This document shows positions 44,787-54,479 of a stretch of 64,000 nt of DNA, piece after piece. This DNA comes from Simmondsia chinensis (lineage: Eukaryota; Streptophyta; Magnoliopsida; Caryophyllales; Simmondsiaceae). Each line of letters begins with the position of its first letter. Within the stretch, counting starts at the first letter, position 1. The notes under the pieces were generated by a model. That model was not told the origin of the DNA, searched no databases, and saw only the letters and a program-made list of their open reading frames with translations. Location of the stretch: the NCBI GenBank assembly GCA_018398585.1, contig JAGTTD010000008.1, positions 7,948,501-8,012,500 of the forward strand, given 5' to 3'. A program made the position numbers and the translations under genes.

Positions 44787-44788
<2 letters not shown>

Positions 44789-44846
<58 letters not shown>
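44789..44846. repeat. AC/AT compound microsatellite
   Basis: About 20 AC units followed by about 9 AT units. It lies in the Copia-3 interior, between the integrase and gag relics. Likely polymorphic. Confidence 0.95.
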
Positions 44847-45029
44847 CATACATATATTAGCCAATTTGAACATTTCCATCACTTATCAGATGGTTAATTC
44901 TCCCACTAGGATCTTCGACAAAATCAAAAGCATCAATATCTATATCATTAAGTGGAGAATGATCTTAAGAAAAATTTCTTTCTAGGATCTTATCTTCCCC
45001 CTTCAACGATGCTCGATAAAGGTCTACCT

Positions 45030-45935
45030 GGTGTTGGGTCGTACAATAGGTATGCATCCAATGACCTTTCATACCGCACCGGTAGCAACTGTTTCCATAT
45101 CATTTGACAAATTTTGTTTTGGGGATTTCTCTTTTCTATTTTTCTCCTCGTTATTTCTAGACTTATTAAATTTTAGTCCATTCTGGGTACCATAGTACCA
45201 GTTATTATAACCTTGACTATAACCTCGGTCACTGCCACGACCACGTCCACACCCACGACCACGTTTACGACCTCGACCATGCCTATGATGGTCATATAAG
45301 TATTCACTTCAGGGAATGGTTCAGACACAATGGGTCATGACTGGTGTTTTTCATCAACAGTTCATTATTTTGTTCAGCAACGAGAAGACATGATATTAAC
45401 TTTGAGTATTTTTTAAATCCTTGTTATCGATATGGCTGCTGCAGGAGTATATTCGAGACATGAAAGATAGATATTGTTTTTTCTAACATGTCCTCCTCAA
45501 TAATATTTTTTTCACATAACTTTAGTCGGGAGGTAATACTAAATACCGCAGAGTTATATTCACTTACAATTTTAAAATCTGCAATCGCGGTTGAATCCAT
45601 TCATAATGAGCTTTAGGAAGGATCATACATTTTTAATAATCGAACCTCTCCTTTAAATTTAACTAAAGGACATAAGGGTCCTTTATAGTAAAATACTCAG
45701 CTTTCAGTCCTTCAGAGATATGATGCTTGAGAAATATCAGTGCTTTAGCACGATCCTGCAAGGATCTGCTAGTTCCCTTTCAATTGTATCTTCGAGATTC
45801 ATAGCATCAAGGTGAATCTTAATATCAATGGTTCAAGGCAAATAATTTTTGCCAGTTATATCAAGAGCAGTAAACTTAATATTAGTAAAATTAAACATTA
45901 TAAATCACAAAGATTAGGGAATGAAAACTTAACAC
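45030..45935 (-). pseudogene. Copia-3 gag relic
   Basis: Starts near 45900 with MFNFTNIKFTALDITG and LDAMNLEDTIE, continues through broken frames (LISCLLVAEQNNELLMKN at about 45350-45400), then an RGRGRKRGRGCGRGRG stretch (about 45240-45285), and the zinc knuckle CYRCGMKGHWMHTYC at about 45050-45095, which deviates from CX2CX4HX4C by one inserted residue. Gag would package element RNA. Many stops make it a clear pseudogene. Confidence 0.8.
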
Positions 45936-45967
45936 GAGTATATGATAATCCTTGGCCGGCTAGAGAC

Positions 45968-45981
45968 TCATGCTGATAACG
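45968..45981 (-). other. Copia-3 half-tRNA primer-binding site
   Basis: CGTTATCAGCATGA on the minus strand directly after the LTR end. Several copia lineages use TTATCAGCACGA, complementary to an internal stretch of initiator-methionine tRNA rather than its 3' end. One base differs here. Confidence 0.65.
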
Positions 45982-46290
45982 TGTTATAAAACTAATGACA
46001 TATTATACTCACAAGGAAGAGAATAAAAATACGAACTCAAATATATTTAAAGAAAAATAGCGAGAACTCAGGAATAAAAGAAGTTTTTCTCTTTATTCAA
46101 ATAAATCTCTCAATTTATATTCTTTTCTCAATTCTCCTGACTTTCTCTTCACTTCTACTGCGCTCTCTCTAATTCTCCCTGCAATTCTCTTTCAATTCTC
46201 ACGTATTTATAAAGGGCTTTGAGGTGGTGAGAATACTTACATTGGAAGAAATTGAGGAGGTGGGGGATATACATATTATATGTATATGTA
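45982..46290 (-). repeat. Copia-3 5' LTR
   Basis: Its inner edge at 45982 is fixed by the PBS (TGTTATAAAAC on the plus strand). A minus-strand TATA-like TTTATAAATAC at about 46203-46213 fits the promoter, and CT-rich sequence follows it as leader. The outer border is uncertain because no second LTR copy is in the window. Confidence 0.55.
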
Positions 46291-46628
46291 TGCGTGTATA
46301 TAAAGATATTGCACCTAAATTTAAATTTCTAGGATATTTAATATATCCGAATTTGACCATTAAAAGTATACTCGAAAAATATTCTATATCTACAACAACA
46401 AAAATTTTTTCAGATGATAAGAAATTATTTATATAATTTTAATATATTAGGATACTAAATGATGAATTGTTGAAGCTTAGGGTACCTAAATGATGAATTC
46501 CCAATATATTATTATAGTTTTCTTCCCGTGCGATATAGGAGTGGTATTTGTTTTGTAATTTATTTTATACCTTTGAATTTTTGCATAACTAAGCTAAATT
46601 TTCTTTAAGATGCGTATATTAATTTTCG
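46291..46628. other. no gene seen
   Basis: AT-rich. A phrase CTAAATGATGAATT occurs twice (about 46454 and 46480). It may be part of the Copia-3 LTR or of older non-coding DNA. Confidence 0.4.
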
Positions 46629-46646
46629 TATTGAAATATTATGGTA

Positions 46647-46831
46647 CTGCTCTCGTGCTTGGGCGAGAGCAGTACCAGGATGGGTGATCCTGGTAAGTCC
46701 TCACCCTCAAGTTGGGGGCACTCTGAAATAGCTTCTCTTTAGGTTAACACCCTAAAAGGGGGAAGGTTGCGTACATCTACCCCCAGATCCTGTGTAGGCG
46801 GGAGCCCTTGAGGCACTGGGTATGTTCCTTT
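46647..46831 (+). mobile_element. Au-type SINE, copy 4
   Basis: The most complete copy, about 185 bp, with the head GCTTGGGCGAGAGCAGTACC, GGATGGGTGATCCTGGTAAG, the central block, GGCTTGCG-like GGTTGCGTACATC, GGCGGGAGCCCTTGAGGC and CACTGGGTATG. The internal C run is short (5), unlike copies 1-3. It is flanked by a perfect 18-bp duplication TATTGAAATATTATGGTA (46629-46646 and 46832-46849). Confidence 0.92.
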
Positions 46832-46968
46832 TATTGAAATATTATGGTAATTAAGTGATAATTTTCCATAAAAATAAATTTATAACAAATTATTTTTATA
46901 ATTTAATAACATTTGTTGTATATAATAACTAAAATAAATTTATTATTTTTATATGGATTTTTGATACA

Positions 46969-47261
46969 TGTAATACATGAAGGAAGTAGGTAGCAGGAAA
47001 TAATAAAATGATAGTTAGTTGGTTTGTGAGTTAAGCAAAGTAGTTAAGAAGTTTTGGCTATTAGGTGATTATATAAAAGGGATTGTAAAGTGTAATTGGC
47101 GGATGAAGGAAATACAATAACAAACAATATTCTCTCTCCTAAATTCTCTATCTCTTTCTCTTATTCTTTCTAACCCTAATTCTCATTCTCTAGTATTCTT
47201 AATCTACTTCTTTTCTTCAATCTAATTCACTTTAAACTTCGATGTAACCCGAATTGTTACA
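46969..47261 (+). repeat. LTR of an unassigned element
   Basis: About 293 bp from TGTAATACATGAAGG to CCCGAATTGTTACA, with a TATA-like TTATATAAAAGGG at about 47067-47080 and a CT-rich leader. It is followed at 47267-47280 by TGGTATCAAGCTCC, close to the initiator-methionine PBS but lacking one base. The interior is cut by a SINE at 47420. No second LTR is apparent. Confidence 0.6.
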
Positions 47262-47419
47262 TCATTTGGTATCAAGCTCCATTTAATTCTTGTACTATAT
47301 TTTCCTAAATTCTTACCTCACTTTCTCTCTCTCTTGTGCTGCTTCCTAGACGTATTACTCTCTGTATGTTTCTCTGTACCTACTTGTTTGCCTTTACTTT
47401 TTGCCATGAATGCGTTGCC

Positions 47420-47541
47420 AGGTTGGAGATCCTAGGAAACAGTCTCTCATCACCCTGATGCGGTAAGGCTGCGTACATCCTGCCCCTCCCAGATCCTGCG
47501 CAAGCGGGAGCCATTGAGGCACTGGGTATGTTGTTGTTGTC
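47420..47541 (+). mobile_element. Au-type SINE, copy 5
   Basis: The Au body: CAGGTTGGAGATCCTAGGAAAC, GGCTGCGTACATCC, a short C run, AAGCGGGAGCCATTGAGGC, CACTGGGTATG and a (TTG)n tail at 47530-47541. 5' truncated. It sits in the non-coding interior after the LTR at 46969-47261. No clear duplication. Confidence 0.85.
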
Positions 47542-48410
47542 GTTTGTTAGGAAAGGTCAATAGCATTCCCTTAATTTTTAATTACGAAAATAATTAAAAA
47601 CAAAAATAAAGAGTCTAACTAAATTCTCATCCCGGGAACCAGAAAAAACACATAAACAATGATAAAAATCCCTAAAATAATTGAACTAACTAAACGCTAG
47701 ACTTCCTCTTGTTTAAATAGAGAAACTAATTCAACTAAATTAAAAGGCTTAAAAATTAAAAGATAAATACAAAAATAACTATTAATTATCTAAAAAACTA
47801 ATAATTATCTCTTAATATAATCTAAGTTAAAGTCTCCTAATTCATGTTAACTTTCTCAATCTGGTTCATCCTTTCACGTCTCTACCCTCTGTTCGCGTCT
47901 CTCTTCTATCCTGCCAAGAACCCGAATTGTTACATCATTTGGTATCAAACTCCATTTAATTCCCATGCTATATTTTACTAACTATGCTTAGAAAGCGATA
48001 CTTTTAGTTAGTTTAGTTTTCCCTTAAATTTAGTTTAGTTTTCCCTTAAATAAGAAGGGGGGGGGGGGGGGGGGGGGGGGAGGAACCTGACTTTCACCTT
48101 GTTAAAAACCACATGTAGAGGTGGCCACGGGCCAGGCCCGGTATATATAATATAACACAAAATATAATACAATTATAATAGTGACTTATAAAATTACAGA
48201 TATATTTTATAAAATAAAATATATTATAACTTGTTAAAAAATACAACTATAATAATGTAATAGTAAATTATAAAATTATAAATATATTTTATAAAAATAA
48301 TTTATTAAAAAAATATAATTATAATAATATAAATAAAAAATATAATTATAAAATAATATCAAACGGATACTAAAAAAGCCCCAGGCCCAGGTCCATGCGG
48401 CCCACACGTG
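47542..48410. other. non-coding; repeat of an LTR/PBS junction
   Basis: No gene. The phrase ACCCGAATTGTTACATCATT with the following PBS-like TGGTATCAAACTCC (47920-47981) repeats the junction seen at 47247-47310, but the 350 bp before it do not match that LTR. A G homopolymer of about 22 lies at 48058-48080. The stretch from 48116 is very AT-rich between GGCC-rich ends (48121-48140 and 48378-48405), reminiscent of hAT-type element ends. Confidence 0.4.
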
Positions 48411-48414
48411 CATT

Positions 48415-48530
48415 AGAGGATTAAGTAATAATTGTACATGGGGCTGGCAGGTCGCAAGTTCGAAGCCCTGCCAAGTAAATCTATTTACTTCTTATATTCG
48501 GTGTTTTTTCCAACAAAAAAAACCCTAACA
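48415..48530 (+). mobile_element. possible tRNA-derived SINE
   Basis: Contains GTCGCAAGTTCGAAGCCC, in which GTTCGAAGC is a perfect Pol III B box (GWTCRANNC), and ends in an A-rich tail (AACAAAAAAAACC) about 65 bp later. The A box is weak and no duplication was found. Confidence 0.35.
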
Positions 48531-48542
48531 TCCTTATTCTAA

Positions 48543-48569
48543 TCTCTCTCTCTCTCTCTCTCTCTCTCC
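48543..48569 (+). repeat. CT microsatellite
   Basis: About 13 CT units. It is preceded by AAACCCTAAC and followed by CAGCTGCAACTTGCC and CCGCCAGGTACGTC, an arrangement also seen in plant 5' leaders with a splice donor. Confidence 0.85.
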
Positions 48570-48609
48570 CCAGCTGCAACTTGCCCCCTGCCGCCCGCCA
48601 GGTACGTCT

Positions 48610-49794
48610 CTCCCTCTCTCTGCATATCCACATCATCCTTGACTTCTGATATCAATCAAATGATTCTCACACAGAATATAATCCAACACCAATCAATCAA
48701 TCAATCCACAGTCACAAAAGTAACAGAATTCCCGTACAGCATAGTATAAGATAGCTAAAACTGGGGAGACGAAATAAAAAGAGAGGAAAACCGAGAGAAG
48801 GAGAGGGGAGAGAGGGACGAGAGAGCGAGAGAAACTTCAATTGATCTTTCACACTCCTTCCTCTACAGTGAAAGGGCCTTAATTATAAACTTAGGGGTAT
48901 TGTTGTATTTGATGATTTGGGCTCTGCAGAATTTAGCTAATTTAGTTAATATCTAAACTACCCGTCGCTTGACTGCTATGTTTCGATTGCATCAACTTCT
49001 CACCTACAATTCCTCCTTTAATTTCTCTTTCAGCATTGCAATTTCTTCTGGACGTACCCAATTCACCTCTGGGTAAATTGTTGTAGTGCATTATTGTATA
49101 TAAACAGTGTAAATCTCCTCGAAATTGAAAGGAAATTCGTCACTTTAATACCCTCAAGTTTGATTATTTATCATCTAAATTTCCTTGCGTTTTAATATGT
49201 ATAGTGAGGCACTTTGAGGTTGAAAGATTTTATGACTTAGATATTCTTAGGTTTCAAATTTTTATTAATTAGGTTTCATTTATCAAAATTTGATACATTT
49301 TTATTAGAAATTGGTTGCATGGAACCAAATTATAATAATATATAGGTCTCTCTCTGTCATAATGTTATGACTTTTGCCATAAAATACTAACATAACACGT
49401 TATTAATATATAGATGTCTTCAATAATAACTTAGTGATTTTTTTGGTGTAATTTATATATATTATTGTAATCATGTACAATATTAACATTTTGTGGTGAA
49501 AATTGATCGGATTTTTACAAAAATTCATGAAGTTCTAGGTATCTAAATGTTAAATTTTTTATATCTCAAAATACTTCATTGTAAAAATTTTGAAATGTCA
49601 GAGTAACTCCGTGATAAATATCCAAACTTTAGGGTATCAAATTGATAAATTTCCAAATAGAAAAACCTGTTTTATTGGTTATGAAAGTGCTAAGAATAAA
49701 CATTCTTTTGAAAAAATTAGGGTAATGTTATTATTAGGGCAAAATTGTTATTGCCAAACCAAAATCGTAGTTTTTGAGATGCCCCATAGTTGGG
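48610..49794. other. no gene seen
   Basis: AT-rich with GA/CT-rich patches (for example 48780-48835). A branch/acceptor-like pyrimidine tract with CAG lies at about 49030, but no coding exon follows. The phrase AAATTTTGA and similar low-complexity words are frequent. Nothing here is assigned. Confidence 0.45.
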
Positions 49795-51520
49795 AAGCAG
49801 CTGAGCAAAGATATTTTTGAAGGTCTTAGAGATCAGGCTCGGCATAGAGTAGCTCCTTGGAAAGCGCATTTCTTCTCTAAATTTGGTTGAGCTATTTTTA
49901 TTCAAGCCAATTTAGAGTGTATTGCTGCCCATACAATGCAGTGTATTCCAGCTTACTCTGTGTCTAATGATTTGGATAACGCCATTAGGGACTTCTTCTG
50001 GAAAAGAGGCGATGGCGCGACAGGTATTCTTATGGTTTTGTGGAATAAGATTTGTAGACCTAACTTAGCTGGTGGCTTAGGTCTTCAACGAATGGATGTC
50101 ATCAATAGAGCCTTTCTTTGTAAGTTGGGCTGGAGGGTGCTAATGTAGCTCAATAATTTTTGAGTTTAAACTGTTAAGGGTAAATATTTATCTCATTCTA
50201 ATTTTTTGGATTATGCATCTAAAATAGTGATTCATGGGCCTGAAAGAGGATTCTTTAATGTAGGGACCTTGTTAAGAAGGGGATCAGATGGTTATTGGGT
50301 GGTATTCAGAGTATCTCCTCTTGGTTTGATCATTGGTGCACTCAGGAACCTCTGCAGAAAATTGTTGATGATGAGCATGGTTTCAAGGATCTTCAGCTTA
50401 AAGTAGCTAATTTCATTATTGATGATGGATGGGATGTGGCCTGACTTTGGTCTCTTTACAGATCATGTAATCCCCTCAATTCTTGCTATCTCCATTCTTG
50501 TGTGTGGAGACCAGATCAATGTTGTTGGGAACAAAAGATAGATGGCAATTTTTCTGTCAAATTTGTGACTTGGCTGGCTCATGGGCTTCAATGGGATGAC
50601 AGAAATCCTGGCTGTTCAATGGATTTGGAATCTGGATATAGTTCCTAAAGCTGAAATTTTCCTCTCACAATTACTTCATAATTCACTCCCAAATAGGAGT
50701 GAATTGTCCTCTAGAAGGATTATTCCCTCAGGCAAGGATAAGACTATTAATCATTTATTGTGAATTTGCTGGGCGTTTTTGGGGGTTGGTGTCTGCCAAG
50801 GGTTGGGCTAGATGTCCACGTCCGCTAATGACTTGGTCAAAGGGCTTGAAGGTCTATGGAATAATAAGAGAGGGCTAGGGAGGATGGAATTGTGAAAATG
50901 TTTTACTTACTTTGATCAATGTGGAGGAGCAGGAATGATAGGATTTTATCTGCTATTAAATATATCCTATCATCTGCAATTAAATATACGCCTGAGAAGA
51001 TTTGCCCTTCTAGTTTAGCTTAAGGCTCAGGAGTGGAGATTGAGGAATAAGGTAGGTAATATGGAGCAAAAAGTGGTTAAAATAGGAAGAAGATCGAGAA
51101 GCGATTATCCACGAAGTGGGTAACTCCTAAGAGGGTGTTGGGTCAAATTAAATTTTGATGGATCATGGAAAGGCAATAGAGCAACAAGCGGTTTTATTAT
51201 TCGTGATTACAATTGGAAGACTGTGGGGAATGCTTCTGTTTTAGTGGCTAAAGCTACTGCAGGATGGTGTCTTATATTATGCGAGAAGATATTTCAATCT
51301 TATCCAAGTAGAAGGGGATAATCTAGTTGTAATTAAGGCTAGCCGTATGGAGTTTAGGAACCCCTGATGGATTACATCTATTATCGAAGAGATTTGATGT
51401 GTGTTGGGTAGTTATCAAGATTTTAGAATCTCCCACGTGTTTCTAGAGGGTAATAGGGCAATTGATAAGGTTACAACTTGGGGATTGTAGGCAAATAATG
51501 GTAGCAATTATTAGGGGAAA
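49795..51520 (+). pseudogene. LINE (L1-type), 5'-truncated 3' half
   Basis: Begins inside the reverse transcriptase C-terminal region: APWKAHFFSKFG, then FIQANLECIAAHTMQCIPAY, NAIRDFFWKRGDGATG, LWNKICRPNLAGGLGLQRMD and FLCKLGWRVLM (49860-50148). A zf-RVT-like segment follows (WIWNLDIVPKAEIFLSQLLHN, RSELSSRRIIPSG, 50600-50760). At 51130-51500 there is a plant RNase H-like domain (RVT_3): WVKLNFDGSWKGNRATSGF, VEGDNLVVIKA and HVFLEGNRAIDKVTT, with its acidic residues visible. Stops split it throughout. It is the trailing half of a non-LTR element of the kind that mobilises SINEs. Confidence 0.85.
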
Positions 51521-52680
51521 CTTAGGTAGGATTTTTATAGGATTGTTAGTACTAAAGCATTGAGACGACGTAACTCCTCAATATTCTCTTTACGTTATTA
51601 AAACAAATCTGAAATGTTCATTTGTGTCTCTCTTCTCAAAAAGAGTCATCCAACAGCTCTATTATTTTTCACGCAACACAACATGATTATAGGACAACTA
51701 CAATTTAACTATAGTACTTCACGGAAATGCTAAATTGAGCCACAAGCTCAACCATAAGCAATGAAAAGTCTCCACAGTTCATTTCAATATGAACAATGTT
51801 CTGTTTGTTCCTTAAGGGAAAAAAAAATATTAGGCTATAAATTGACGATTTATATGTAATTTTTTTAATGTAAGAATTGCATCAATTATTAAAATTACAT
51901 TTTAAAAGACGGGAAAATGAGTTTGGAACTTGACTATTGTTAAGGAGAGTAGTATTGTTTCCACCATGCCAAATTCCATGCGCTCTTAGATGTAAACTAG
52001 TTCAAGTTGTTCATGTCTACATTTGGTAACTCTCAAACCCATACAATCTGATCTAAGTAAATTTTAGAATTTGGTGTTGGGACTAATTTATGCATTAAAG
52101 AATCATATTTAGGTGTTGGCAAAACTACAATACACGTATTTGTTGTTTTTGTTTAGCTTTAATGGATGGTGGGACTTTGTGGTGTAATCTCAAAATTTTC
52201 GGTTTCATATTTTGGATTTTGTTTTTAATAATTGTTGACATTTTTCTTAGTTGTAGAACTTTGATTCATCGTCATAATTGTTTTAAGATGGAACATGGCT
52301 TCCTCACTACCAAGACTTAGCAATTTTGTTTTATAAGTGGTGATCCATTATAGTATGACAGAAAGTAACTCGTGTTTTATAAAGTTATTTTTGTGAAAAT
52401 TGTTTTTATTGAGGGAACAAAAACTGTATTAAAAGCGTCTTATAGGAAGAGCTCGTCCAAATGCATCAGCCCTAACAATGAAATAGTTTTATAAGAAATA
52501 TTAATGAGATGGGTGGGTATTCAACTAGGCCAAATCATAATAGATTCTTTTGGGTATTCGATTGATTTGAATATCCAACTTTTTGGATCACATTATGCAT
52601 ATTGTTCAGTAATATTTAATATATTGGATATCTGATTTTAAATGCCTTCAGTTAGGGTAGTCAACCCATGCTAAACAAAA
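51521..52680. other. upstream flank of the ERF gene
   Basis: No transposon ends or gene are recognised. AT-rich sequence that presumably holds the distal promoter of the ERF gene. I see no cis-element cluster that I would defend by eye. Confidence 0.45.
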
Positions 52681-52684
52681 TGCC

Positions 52685-52692
52685 TATAAATA
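52685..52692 (+). promoter_or_regulatory. TATA box of the ERF gene
   Basis: TATAAATA, 286 bp upstream of the ERF start codon. A start of transcription near 52715-52720 would be expected, which is right at a homopolymer of 44 A (52722-52765). The leader after it is pyrimidine-rich (CTCTCAATTGATTAATCC). Confidence 0.55.
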
Positions 52693-52716
52693 TGACTTAG
52701 TGCTGATTGACGATAG

Positions 52717-52770
<54 letters not shown>

Positions 52771-52933
52771 GGATTGTTCTCTCAATTGATTAATCCTCTA
52801 ACATCTTCATTCATCAAGCTACTGGGTAAAAACCCTGAATCCCCCCATCTTCTTAGCAAACTCACCATGATCTTTGTGTTTATTTTCCTCTGATTTCACC
52901 TTTTTTGTTTCAGTTCGTTCATATAATCTGACC

Positions 52934-52981
52934 ATGTTATATTTCTGCTATTTTCCAGATAATTTGGAAGAAATTCCATGA
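52934..52981 (+). CDS. upstream ORF of the ERF gene, overlapping ATGA
   Basis: ATG at 52934 opens a 15-codon frame, [15 protein letters not shown], whose TGA (52979-52981) overlaps the main ATG (52978-52980) as ATGA. It would matter for translation only if the leader is not spliced across it. A splice acceptor TTTTTTGTTTCAG at 52901-52913 lies just before it, so the uORF would remain in the mature leader, possibly extended upstream. From memory, Arabidopsis CRF10/ERF118-type genes carry a conserved-peptide uORF (CPuORF53/54); whether this peptide is its homologue cannot be checked here. Confidence 0.5.
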   Translation: MLYFCYFPDNLEEIP

Positions 52982-53850
52982 AGAGAATCAGAGTTTTATA
53001 CACTGATCCTGATGCAACAGATCTATCCTCAAGCGAAGATGAAGCAATTGAGAAGAAACCCATCAAGAAGAAACGTTTTGTAAGAGAGATTATCTTTCCA
53101 AACATTGTAAAAGGTCAACCAAAAGGTGTGAATCATGAACCCATAAACCCGAATTTAGTATTGGATGGAGAAAAAAAGTACCGTGGGGTTAGACGGAGAA
53201 AATGGGGGAAATGGGCAGCTGAGATTAAAGACCCAATTACTAAGTCTAGGATTTGGTTGGGTACTTTTAATACAGCTGAGGAAGCTTCTGAAGCTTATAA
53301 TCTCAAAAGGCTTGAATTTGATGCAAGATCTCTTGCCAAATCAAATGAAAAACAATGCTTCAATTCAAAAAGTTTTGGTTCTTTTAAGAAATCTAGCAAG
53401 AACAAGGCAGTTAAAGATGGATCTGGTGACAGAAACCACAATTGGAAGAGAGAAAATGTTAAAATTGGAGTAAATGACAGAAGAACAAGTAATGGGGTTG
53501 AAGTTTCTGCGGATTCTGGAACTGGGTTTGCATATAAGTCTCCAGTTTCGGTTTTTGAGGCTGAGAATAGCAACGAGAGCGAAGGGAGTGACACCAATTG
53601 TGAGCTTAAACCGAAACTGAATTGCTCGATTTCATTTGAGCAAGGGAGGATTTCGGAGATCATCAATGAGTATGGGCAATTGATTGGTGAGTATAGTAGT
53701 TTGGATGAAGAGTTGTGGTTTAGCCAGCCTGAAGTTGATGAGGCTGCTGCTATTGGAGGGGACATTGCAGGGCCTGTACAAGAGTTGAAATCGGGCAAAG
53801 ATCAGGTGCATTTGTTTTCAACAAATGCACCATGCATTTTTCCGTATTAA
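52978..53850 (+). CDS. AP2/ERF transcription factor, CRF-related (ERF118-like)
   Basis: An intact 290-codon, intronless frame. Residues 1-40 hold the CRF-type N-terminal motif ([18 protein letters not shown], then KKKRFVREI) and a basic KKPIKKKR that may act as a nuclear signal. The AP2 DNA-binding domain is at residues 66-116: [38 protein letters not shown], with the WAAEIKD Ala and Asp of the ERF subfamily. Residues 188-194 (SPVSVFE) resemble the SP(T)SVL phosphorylation motif of group VI ERFs. The C-terminal half is Ser/Glu-rich with an acidic [16 protein letters not shown] activation patch (238-248). Group VI ERFs act in cytokinin and stress responses. The RRRKWGKW form and KRLEFDA point to ERF118/119 (VI-L). 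The last 15 residues are encoded in a DNA foldback. Confidence 0.92.
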   Translation: MKRIRVLYTDPDATDLSSSEDEAIEKKPIKKKRFVREIIFPNIVKGQPKGVNHEPINPNLVLDGEKKYRGVRRRKWGKWAAEIKDPITKSRIWLGTFNTAEEASEAYNLKRLEFDARSLAKSNEKQCFNSKSFGSFKKSSKNKAVKDGSGDRNHNWKRENVKIGVNDRRTSNGVEVSADSGTGFAYKSPVSVFEAENSNESEGSDTNCELKPKLNCSISFEQGRISEIINEYGQLIGEYSSLDEELWFSQPEVDEAAAIGGDIAGPVQELKSGKDQVHLFSTNAPCIFPY

Positions 53851-53931
53851 GTATGTTGTATGGTAACTTAACATGACATAAAAGCCCATGCATTTATTTT
53901 TAACTTAATATGGCAAAATGCATGGCACCTG
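53803..53931 (+). repeat. foldback spanning the ERF 3' coding end
   Basis: A 12-bp perfect hairpin GGTGCATTTGTT-TTC-AACAAATGCACC (53805-53831) lies inside a larger inverted repeat: 53830-53853 (CCATGCATTTT.CCGTATTAAGT) pairs with 53901-53925 (ACTTAATATGGCAAAATGCATGG), and the outer CAGGTGC (53803-53809) pairs with GCACCTG (53925-53931). It covers codons 276-290, the stop and about 80 bp of 3' UTR. It resembles a MITE or an abortive foldback element, but no target duplication is present. Confidence 0.65.
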
Positions 53932-54013
53932 TTCCTTACCCGTTGAAAGCATATGTGAATTTGAAGCGTTAAGAGTAGCTTCTTCTGTTAACTTACATAC
54001 TTATACACCGAAT

Positions 54014-54120
54014 GAGGTTTCGGGGTTTAGTGTAGTGGTAACTATATGTCTCAACTCGAATTTGGCTTGAATTCGAACCTCATTGCACCCTCCCAATGTA
54101 GAATTATATTTTTTTTGAAA
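54014..54120 (+). mobile_element. possible tRNA-derived SINE
   Basis: Contains a perfect Pol III A box TAGTGTAGTGG (54028-54038) and an 8-of-9 B box ATTCGAACC (54071-54079), 33 bp apart as in tRNA genes, then a T-rich end GAATTATATTTTTTTTG. It lies in the 3' flank of the ERF gene. No clear duplication. A decayed tRNA pseudogene is the alternative. Confidence 0.5.
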
Positions 54121-54479
54121 GGCTCTTATGGTCTTTCCTTTCGATTGTAAAAAGTATATATATGTGCAAAATGAATTAAGGCCTGAGCAGTTGAAATAAA
54201 TAAGGAAGGCAAGCAATGTTGAGTAGGGTGTTGATCAGTGTAAAAATTGTTGAATTCCTGAATATGGAAGCTTTGGCCTGTGCTGTACTCTGGGAAAACG
54301 TTCAAGTTTGAATTTTTATTGCTTCTATGGATGTTTTCCTTGGTGATATAAAGAATGGTGTTGTCTCTCTCTACTCTTTTGATGTTTGCTCGATGATTTC
54401 ATCTCATTGATTGAGTTGTTGTATCATGTTTGTCATTTTCTTATATTACATGTACTTATCTAGAGGTTATTTAAAACAA

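Larger units (their letters stand above)
42180..46290 (-). mobile_element. Copia-3: decayed Ale-like Ty1/copia element
   Basis: On the minus strand: LTR from 45982 rightward, a PBS of the half-tRNA type, gag, integrase and the start of reverse transcriptase. The protein remnants match the Ale-type copia lineage (MFNFTNIKFTALDITGKNYL..., CYRCGMKGHWMHT, MGP.R..GIYVGF). Protease is not clear, and most of reverse transcriptase, RNase H and the 3' LTR are missing. A SINE (43816-43990) inserted later. All frames are full of stops, so it is old. Confidence 0.8.

Noticed and set aside
53295..53798. 167-codon minus-strand frame in the ERF gene
   Set aside because: Complete overlap with the well-supported AP2/ERF coding sequence; a Ser/Leu-rich mirror frame.
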